In this document: positions 1-4,114 of the stretch, piece by piece
Position numbering within the stretch: the stretch's first letter is position 1
Layout: each line of letters opens with the position of its first letter
Source: an uncultured Sediminibacterium sp.
GTDB taxonomy: Bacteria; Bacteroidota; Bacteroidia; Chitinophagales; Chitinophagaceae
Direction: 5' to 3'
Length of the DNA: 5,216 nt
Assembly: GCA_937907555.1 (NCBI GenBank)
Contig: CALEST010000198.1
Span: forward strand, 1 to 5,216
Program-made: the position numbers and the translations under genes
The notes under the pieces: model-generated
The model's database searches: none
The model's input: only the letters and a program-made list of their open reading frames with translations
What the model was told of the DNA's origin: nothing

Positions 1-2
1 TT

Positions 3-194
3 TTAATGAATGACCTGACCCCAATTGTCTATTTTAAAGATCAAGACATAAAAGAATTGATCATTGATGATCCAAATTGGAACTTTCTAAACAAACTGAA
101 AAAACAGCCCGACAAATCGTCATTTTACTATTGGTACCAAACCGTTCAATTATTAACGAAGAATAACGGGAATGAGATTGATGAGGGTGATTAG
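3..194 (+). CDS. Unrecognised protein, probable C-terminal end (5' side open at window edge)
   Basis: The reading frame is open from the first complete codon in the window (TTA at 3-5) to TAG at 192-194. An ATG at 6 would give a 62-residue protein, but no ribosome-binding site can be seen in the five bases before it, and the frame may simply continue leftwards. I therefore treat it as probably partial. The sequence is polar and aromatic-rich (for example NWNFLNKLKKQPD and FYYWYQTVQLL), ends in an acidic tail (NEIDEGD), and has no transmembrane segment or motif I recognise. No function is proposed. Its normal Bacteroidota-like composition makes it more credible as coding than the overlapping minus-strand frame. 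Confidence 0.45.
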   Translation, partial: LMNDLTPIVYFKDQDIKELIIDDPNWNFLNKLKKQPDKSSFYYWYQTVQLLTKNNGNEIDEGD

Positions 195-294
195 TTTGGG
201 ACGAGTTGTTTGTCAAAAGAATAATTTGCCCATCGCTTTTCTCCAGATTCAGCAACCCATGATAAAGCAACAGCTTTAATCGCCCCAAACACCC
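195..294. other. Intergenic stretch with no supported gene
   Basis: This lies between the end of the left-edge gene and the end of the decayed HAD gene. On the minus strand a short frame of about 30 codons, reading into TAA at 191-193, gives plausible-looking residues (AIKAVALSWVAESGEK). It has no good start and matches nothing I recognise. A second minus frame is also open here. I see no terminator hairpin. Confidence 0.3.
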
Positions 295-519
295 CTACCC
301 CTCCAGAAACCTACCAATCAACTCCTCAGTAAGGCCAATATAAGAACTGGGCTGAATCAAATGCGCTTTTATAGAACAAGGAAGCTCCCTCAGATATCAA
401 ACGCTGAAGGGCAGCTATGGCTCTGCTACTAAATGCTGGAAATCCATCATCTAGCAAGGCAGGTGTTTCCCACTTTTGGCTGGAACTATAACACCATCTA
501 TATCCAGGAAGAGTAACAT
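295..519 (-). pseudogene. Decayed HAD-superfamily hydrolase gene (frameshift plus internal deletion)
   Basis: Reading the minus strand from ATG at 519-517 gives MLLFLDIDGVIVPAKS. This is HAD motif I (DxDG: Asp6 nucleophile, Asp8) at the very N-terminus, as in small HAD phosphatases of the type found in the HAD domains of 'Swiss Army Knife' RNA-repair proteins. That frame then stops at TAG. Restoring one base near 471-474 continues the protein as WETPALLDDGFPAFSSRA followed by IAALQRLISE. Near 383-395 the homology jumps back to the first frame and reads LPCSIKAHLIQPSSYIGL then TEELIGRFLEG, ending at TAG 297-295. This resembles the usual C-terminus of these proteins (…GLTEEL…). The centre, including the motif II and motif III regions, is missing, so roughly half of a normal domain is gone. 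A weak -7-like box (TGCCTTTG) lies 17 nt before the ATG. The family call is from pattern recognition. An inactive remnant is the best explanation; a sequencing error could explain the single-base shift but not the missing middle. Confidence 0.7.
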
Positions 520-535
520 GAAGGCAGAATTAAGC

Positions 536-543
536 CAAAGGCA
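536..543 (-). promoter_or_regulatory. Candidate -7 box of the decayed HAD gene
   Basis: On the minus strand this reads TGCCTTTG, five of the six fixed positions of the Bacteroidota -7 consensus TAnnTTTG. It ends 17 nt before the ATG at 519, close to the spacing seen for hipB and fic in this window. No clear -33 TTG element was found. A match this short could be chance. Confidence 0.2.
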
Positions 544-589
544 TGTCATTATAATCAGCATCTTGTTGGTTCCTTTTTTCAACTTCTTC

Positions 590-597
590 TATCTTTA
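590..597 (+). promoter_or_regulatory. Candidate -7 box for the 621-1421 gene
   Basis: TATCTTTA matches five of the six fixed positions of TAnnTTTG and lies 23 nt upstream of ATG 621, a short leader typical for this group. No convincing -33 element is seen. The evidence is weak. Confidence 0.2.
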
Positions 598-620
598 CTA
601 AAACACCCAACTCAGAAGTG

Positions 621-1421
621 ATGACAGAAAAACATGAATTCCCTTTTTATTTTAACGAATCAATTCTTGCTGAAAATATTTCTTCAGAAACACTAGATCA
701 GATTCCACTATTCAGAATCGCTGAAAATTTACTGCATATCATCAAAAGAGAGAAACATCTCAAATTAACAAAAACCGGAGCCTTACCGGTTAAAATAGTA
801 GTAGAACTATATAGCAAAAGACACTTAGTAAATGATTTGATTGAATTGGGATATGGAAAACTTAGGAAAGAAGAAGATAGCATAGAAATCAGGACAGCCA
901 AAAATACAGCACAACTTGCCGGTCTAGTAAAAAAGGTCCACGGTAAAATGACATTAACCAATGTAGGAACAAAACTGTTAGAAAAAAATAACCGCTTAGA
1001 AATATTTAAAAAATTCTTTGATGCATTTACCGAAAAATTTGAGTGGAGTCATAACGATTATTATCCCGAATACAGAATAGGTCAATATGAATGGGAGTAT
1101 TCTGTATTAATGCTAAATTTATATGGGAACCAGCCAATACCCGCTCAATTTTATGCAGAAAAATATGCTGCTGGGTTTCCCGGTTTCTTAACTGTATTTG
1201 AAGGTTCATACTTTACTACTCCCCTGGAACAATATTATCGTTGCTACGAACTCAGGACTTTTCGTTACTTTTTTACATGGTTTGGATTAGTAAAAATCAC
1301 CAATTTAAAACCAGAAAAAAGAATACATGTTGAGAATTTACTGTATGAAAAATCAGCAATCTTTGATAAAGTCTTTGATACACCAGAAGTGAAAAATGAT
1401 TTTAGATTTTCAGCGAATTAA
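621..1421 (+). CDS. Winged-helix-like protein of unknown function (266 aa)
   Basis: The frame is complete, with ATG at 621 (a GTG directly before it at 618 would add one residue) and TAA at 1419-1421. A stop in the same frame at 552-554 limits any upstream start. The protein is soluble, lysine- and aromatic-rich, with no signal peptide or membrane segment. Two stretches recall winged-helix folds: LKLTKTGALPVKIVVELY (about residues 49-66) and GLVKKVHGKMTLTNVGTKLL (about 101-120), the latter with the LTxxG β-wing pattern. The C-terminal half is rich in Tyr/Phe (QFYAEKYAAGFPGF, CYELRTFRYFFTWFGLVKI) and looks like one conserved domain. From memory, the pattern resembles uncharacterised Bacteroidota proteins and the extra domain found beside plasmid pRiA4b ORF-3-like domains; this is a weak recollection. 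The stop lies 9 nt from the convergent hipT stop with no terminator between. No function is assigned. Confidence 0.85.
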   Translation: MTEKHEFPFYFNESILAENISSETLDQIPLFRIAENLLHIIKREKHLKLTKTGALPVKIVVELYSKRHLVNDLIELGYGKLRKEEDSIEIRTAKNTAQLAGLVKKVHGKMTLTNVGTKLLEKNNRLEIFKKFFDAFTEKFEWSHNDYYPEYRIGQYEWEYSVLMLNLYGNQPIPAQFYAEKYAAGFPGFLTVFEGSYFTTPLEQYYRCYELRTFRYFFTWFGLVKITNLKPEKRIHVENLLYEKSAIFDKVFDTPEVKNDFRFSAN

Positions 1422-1430
1422 AAATAATTA

Positions 1431-2414
1431 CTACTCAACAGCTCTAATCCGCTCAAATTTATCTTCAAAATTTTTCTCATACATGGTTTTCACTTCAGGA
1501 TGCAAGAAAGACTTCGCAATCATTTGTTTTACCTTATCTGCATTCAGTACATAATTATCTAAAATCCTTTCTGCTCTTTTTTGCTGTATAGAAAGTCGTT
1601 GGGCAAGCTCAAGAAAATTGGCACGGCCATAATAACCATAAGTACTATAAAAAGAAGAATCATAATCTCCCTCATATAACTGTAATGCGGTATCAGATTC
1701 ACCGGGGCTGTGAATGACAGTGCTTAATATATCATACGCGGGACTGAGTTGGTACTCGCCCTCATCATTTCTGATCAGAGAAAAATTCTTCAGGTGAGCA
1801 TCTCCATTTGAAAACACATAATTGAATACAACCTGATTATATAATCGTTCTGATGCAAGAATGGAAGCTGGTACAAATTGCTGAATTAATTTTCCTATGT
1901 CTTCATAACTCCCCTCGTACTTAAAATTATCTCCATGCGTTTTCGATGTTCGTCCTAATATCTGTGCAAAGTCTTCCTGTTGATATTTACCACCACCAGG
2001 TCGTATATCGAATCGCTTGGTCAAATAAGCGGGTGTACCATCCTTGAAATAAATCAACACATTAGCGGCTGTTGGTATTTTAAAAACCTGTGCTGCTATT
2101 TGCATAGTTAAATGTTCATTCTCTGGTATAGAGTCAATTTGTGCAAATTGTTGGGCAGGTGGAATAGGCTTGATAATATACTGCCCCCTTGTCTCAGTAA
2201 GCACCAATGCTTTATTTTCAAGTTTAAGTGAGTATTTTAGTTGTACACCAGATATTGAAAGCCTTTTACTATGAGCTTGATAATGGGCAAGGTTTTCGTT
2301 AGTAGGAGGATCAAATAATAATATAGATGGCACACGCTCACCTGCAAACATTAGTTTGCGACATGCTAAGCAATAGCCTTCTTTTACTTCCTTATAACAC
2401 CCACAACATTTCAT
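1431..2414 (-). CDS. hipT: HipT-like serine/threonine kinase toxin (HipA C-terminal core), 327 aa
   Basis: This is a HipA-family kinase lacking the usual N-terminal subdomain, which is encoded by the gene just upstream. HipA and HipT kinases phosphorylate aminoacyl-tRNA synthetases (GltX for HipA, TrpS for E. coli O127 HipT) and stop translation; the target here is unknown. Visible motifs: an N-terminal cysteine cluster (C3, C4, C6, C15, C18); Gly-rich loop SISGVQLK at 53-60, with the SIS serines S53 and S55 matching the autophosphorylated pair of HipT; ATP-site lysine K82 in YIIKP; conserved KRFD at 133-136; catalytic loop NGDAHLKNFSL at 203-213, with D205 as the predicted catalytic base; and metal-binding D228 in SPAYDILS. 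All expected active-site residues are present, so it should be an active kinase. It starts at ATG 2414-2412, overlapping the hipS stop by 4 nt (ATGA), which implies translational coupling. The stop is TAG. Length is close to known HipT and about 110 residues short of full HipA. Confidence 0.93.
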   Translation of the reverse strand: MKCCGCYKEVKEGYCLACRKLMFAGERVPSILLFDPPTNENLAHYQAHSKRLSISGVQLKYSLKLENKALVLTETRGQYIIKPIPPAQQFAQIDSIPENEHLTMQIAAQVFKIPTAANVLIYFKDGTPAYLTKRFDIRPGGGKYQQEDFAQILGRTSKTHGDNFKYEGSYEDIGKLIQQFVPASILASERLYNQVVFNYVFSNGDAHLKNFSLIRNDEGEYQLSPAYDILSTVIHSPGESDTALQLYEGDYDSSFYSTYGYYGRANFLELAQRLSIQQKRAERILDNYVLNADKVKQMIAKSFLHPEVKTMYEKNFEDKFERIRAVE

Positions 2415-2734
2415 ATCGATAACGCTTTAACAGTAACAGCTCCAATAGTATCATTACCCGCAGTTAATAGCAACCTCGAGAAATCATCATTTTCATCAAT
2501 CTTAAGTAACCGGCACTGAATATCTTTATTCACTCCTTCAGATAATAAACCCTGAAAAAAAGCAAACAAATAATCAGACTCATAAATCTGTCTGTTTTTG
2601 GGCAATGTTAAGCTGATCGAAGGCTTTGTTGAATCCTTAAAATAAGTATCATCATATCGAAAACAATACCGCCCTGTTGCATCTTTCTCAAGGGTACCCG
2701 CCAATTCATCATTGATATATACCCCACCCTTCAT
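2411..2734 (-). CDS. hipS: HipS-like protein (HipA N-terminal subdomain 1), 107 aa
   Basis: The protein corresponds to the first subdomain of HipA ('Couple_hipA' region) as a stand-alone gene. Visible family motifs are VYINDELAGTL at 5-15, SISLTLP at 39-45, FFQGLLSEGVNK at 59-70 (usually FFxxLLPEG) and FSRLLLTAGNDTIGAVTV at 85-102 (usually FxLLxxxGxDxxGAV). In E. coli O127 HipBST the equivalent HipS is the antitoxin that neutralises the HipT kinase, whereas HipB boosts this and represses the operon. The same role is inferred here from order and size. It starts at ATG 2734-2732, inside the hipB stop (ATGA), and its own stop overlaps the hipT start in the same way, so the three proteins are probably made in coupled amounts. 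No DNA-binding or membrane segment is visible. Confidence 0.9.
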   Translation of the reverse strand: MKGGVYINDELAGTLEKDATGRYCFRYDDTYFKDSTKPSISLTLPKNRQIYESDYLFAFFQGLLSEGVNKDIQCRLLKIDENDDFSRLLLTAGNDTIGAVTVKALSI

Positions 2735-2943
2735 TCAATAATCTTTTTTATATGTACAGTAATATCCAGGCCTAAAACAGCTAAAATCTGCGCCAATGTA
2801 GAATAAGAAGGATTACCCTTCCCGCTTTCCAGCATATAAACAGATTTAGCAGTAATACCAGCTAATTCTGCTAAATCTTCCTGCTTAATTCGGAGGCTTG
2901 ATCTTCGTTCTTGAATAAGTTTTCCTATTTCAAATAAATTCAT
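2731..2943 (-). CDS. hipB: HipB-like Xre-family HTH regulator, 70 aa
   Basis: This is a small Xre/Cro-type DNA-binding protein, first gene of the hip operon and expected to be its autorepressor. The HTH spans about residues 6-62: IGKLIQERRSSLRI, then QEDLAELA (helix 2), ITAKSVYMLESGKGNPS (recognition helix and following turn) and LAQILAVLGLDI. This is the HipB pattern, ending in a short basic and hydrophobic tail (VHIKKIIE). I chose ATG at 2943-2941. A TTG at 2970 would add nine residues, but it lies inside the best -7 promoter box (2968-2975), so a transcript from that promoter would not contain it. No clear Shine-Dalgarno sequence precedes the ATG, which is normal in Bacteroidota. The stop overlaps the hipS start (ATGA). 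Candidate operator sites lie just upstream at 2946-2957, 3007-3018 and 3068-3079. Confidence 0.9.
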   Translation of the reverse strand: MNLFEIGKLIQERRSSLRIKQEDLAELAGITAKSVYMLESGKGNPSYSTLAQILAVLGLDITVHIKKIIE

Positions 2944-2945
2944 CG

Positions 2946-2957
2946 GTACTATAGTTC
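2946..2957. promoter_or_regulatory. Operator-like palindrome 1 (hipB leader)
   Basis: GTACTATAGTTC is an imperfect palindrome (one mismatched pair) between the hipB -7 box and its ATG. On the plus strand it is followed by TGAT. Its centre is 61 bp from the centre of the next related site. A protein bound here would block initiation or early elongation of the hip operon. It is the weakest of the three copies. Confidence 0.35.
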
Positions 2958-2967
2958 TGATATTAGC

Positions 2968-2975
2968 CAAATTTA
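2968..2975 (-). promoter_or_regulatory. -7 box of the hipBST promoter
   Basis: On the minus strand this reads TAAATTTG, an exact match to the Bacteroidota -7 consensus TAnnTTTG. It would start transcription about 6-8 nt downstream, giving a short leader before ATG 2943. TTG triplets occur upstream but not at the standard spacing, so the -33 element is unclear. The box overlaps the alternative TTG start at 2970 and argues against it. Confidence 0.5.
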
Positions 2976-3006
2976 AGGAATTTTCAATTCAATTATACTA
3001 ATTTAA

Positions 3007-3018
3007 GAATTATAATAC
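3007..3018. promoter_or_regulatory. Operator-like palindrome 2
   Basis: GAATTATAATAC is a near-perfect palindrome (one mismatched pair) upstream of the hipB promoter. It shares a 13-bp identical stretch, TTATAATACTGAA, with site 3 (3010-3022 and 3071-3083). It is centred exactly 61 bp from both neighbouring sites, and binding by HipB is the natural guess. Confidence 0.45.
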
Positions 3019-3067
3019 TGAAATATTAGATATCTACAAGAAATCAAACAATGTTTTCAATAAATCG

Positions 3068-3079
3068 GTATTATAATAC
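3068..3079. promoter_or_regulatory. Operator-like palindrome 3
   Basis: GTATTATAATAC is a perfect 12-bp palindrome followed by TGAA, as is site 2. It lies about midway between the hipB and fic promoters, so it could serve either gene. It is AT-rich, so chance similarity cannot be excluded for the core alone. Confidence 0.45.
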
Positions 3080-3124
3080 TGAATTCATTCCTATTCATCA
3101 TGGGCGGAGATTCTCCAGAAAACG

Positions 3125-3132
3125 TATATTTG
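3125..3132 (+). promoter_or_regulatory. -7 box of the fic promoter
   Basis: TATATTTG matches TAnnTTTG exactly and lies 23 nt upstream of the fic ATG at 3156, mirroring the hipB arrangement. Its last four bases fall inside the left arm of the 3129-3156 palindrome, so an occupied operator would cover the promoter. No TTG at the expected -33 position was seen. Confidence 0.5.
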
Positions 3133-3156
3133 ATAGTATCAAATGATACTATCAAA
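3129..3156. repeat. Nested palindrome over the fic promoter and start codon
   Basis: Two perfect 12-nt arms, TTTGATAGTATC (3129-3140) and GATACTATCAAA (3145-3156), flank a 4-nt centre, AAAT. Inside it are two smaller palindromes, TGATAGTATCA (3131-3141) and TGATACTATCA (3144-3154), 13 bp apart. It overlaps the -7 box on the left, covers the predicted transcription start, and its last A is the first base of the fic ATG. It is best read as a tandem operator; as RNA it could also fold into a hairpin that hides the start codon. The fic product has a C-terminal winged-helix-like region that could bind it, but this is inference. It is not followed by a T-run and is not a terminator. Confidence 0.6.
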
Positions 3157-4114
3157 TGCAGCCGCCCTACTCTATTAATGCGCAAATCGTTCAATTAATT
3201 GCAGGCATTTCACACAAATTGGGAGAGATCAATGGTTCTCTACTGGTTAACAAGCACCTGCATTATGGAAAAGAAACAGAATAAGAACCATACAGGCATC
3301 ACTGGCTATTGAAGGGAATACGCTTTCTATTGAACAGGTTACCGCTATCATTGAAAACAAGCGGGTATTGGGGCCAATTAAAGACATCAAAGAGGTCTCC
3401 AATGCCATTGAAGTTTACCAATATTTAGACCAATTAAAACCCATTTCAGAAAAATCGTTTTTAGCCGCGCATAAAACACTAATGCAGGGATTGGTTCCCC
3501 ATCCTGGTCAATATAGAAAATCAGGAGTAGGAATTGTGAAAGGCAATCAACTCGCTCATCTTGCTCCGCCTGCTAAAAACATTCCTTTTTTGATGAAAAA
3601 CCTTTTCCAGTATCTCAAAACAAGCGAAGATCATGTACTCATTAAAAGCTGTGTTTTTCATTATGAAATGGAATTCATTCATCCTTTCACGGATGGGAAT
3701 GGCAGAATGGGCCGACTCTGGCAAACCCTTTTATTATTAAAAGCCTTTCCGGTCTTCGAATTCCTGCCATTTGAAACCATCATCAGTAAAAACCAGAAAG
3801 CCTATTACAAAGCTTTGGCAAATAGTGATAAGCAAGGCGAGTCTACCCTGTTTATAGAATTCATGCTAACCTGCATTAACCATGCATTGGATGAATTACT
3901 TAAAGAAAGAACCGGACCTTTGACCAGTGAAGATAGAATGCATATCTTTCTGTCAACAGATGTTCAGGAATTTTCGAGAAAAGACTATTTACAATATTTC
4001 AAGTCTATTTCAACAGCAACGGCGAGCAGAGACTTGAATAAGGCTGTGCTTGAAAAGCATATATTAAAAACCGGCGAAAAGAATAAAACGATTTATAAAA
4101 GATTGCCTGTTTAA
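3156..4114 (+). pseudogene. Fic-family AMP-transferase gene, interrupted by a one-base frameshift
   Basis: The gene starts at ATG 3156 with MQPPYSINAQIVQLIAGI, a typical Fic N-terminus, and continues to LLVNK (codon ending 3254); this frame stops at 3282-3284. The protein resumes in another frame as APALWKRNRIRTIQ, so one base appears lost near 3254. Restored, the product is about 319 residues. It carries an N-terminal inhibitory motif SLAIEG (S49, E53, G54; [S/T]xxxE[G/N]), the flap region GQYRKSGVGI, and the Fic core HPFTDGNGRMGR at about 176-187, with catalytic His176 and the ATP-binding GNGR. A winged-helix-like C-terminus follows (FSRKDYLQYFKSIS, TATASRDLNKAV, then a basic end). Fic enzymes of this class transfer AMP to target proteins and are held off by the inhibitory glutamate. 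The catalytic frame opens at 3251 but has no ATG before about 3482; its first alternative start is a TTG at 3368. The gene is probably inactive unless the shift is a sequencing error or is bypassed. Its TAA overlaps the stop of the convergent oxidoreductase gene. Confidence 0.85.

Noticed and set aside
61..288. Minus-strand open frame of 75 codons overlapping the left-edge gene.
   Set aside because: It is low-complexity in its second half (NHPHQSHSRYSS), has no recognisable motif, and overlaps a more protein-like plus-strand frame.
518..601. Small plus-strand frame for a 27-residue hydrophobic peptide (MKAELSQRHVIIIS…) with AGGA upstream.
   Set aside because: It is antisense to the start of the HAD remnant, whose motif I reads clearly on the other strand. 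The hydrophobic look can come from the complementary, T-rich sequence, and no family is recognised.
698..961. Minus-strand open frame of 87 codons inside the 621-1421 gene.
   Set aside because: It is a hydrophobic shadow of the plus-strand gene with no family likeness or start signal.
1422..1430. Terminator between the convergent 621-1421 gene and hipT.
   Set aside because: The gap is 9 nt and no hairpin with a T-run is visible across the two stops.
2990..3001. Possible fourth operator copy, CAATTATACTAA.
   Set aside because: Only 9 of 12 positions match site 2, it is not palindromic, and it is out of phase with the 61-bp pitch; AT-rich background explains it.
3106..3116. Short palindrome GGAGATTCTCC between the hip and fic promoters.
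   Set aside because: Five-bp arms with a one-base centre are too short to be distinctive; it is not repeated in the window and not followed by a T-run.
3368..4114. Reading fic as an intact 248-residue gene starting at TTG 3368.
   Set aside because: The same frame carries strongly conserved Fic sequence (NRIRTIQ, SLAIEG) upstream of that codon, and the true N-terminus is recognisable from ATG 3156 in another frame, so the short version is a product of the frameshift.
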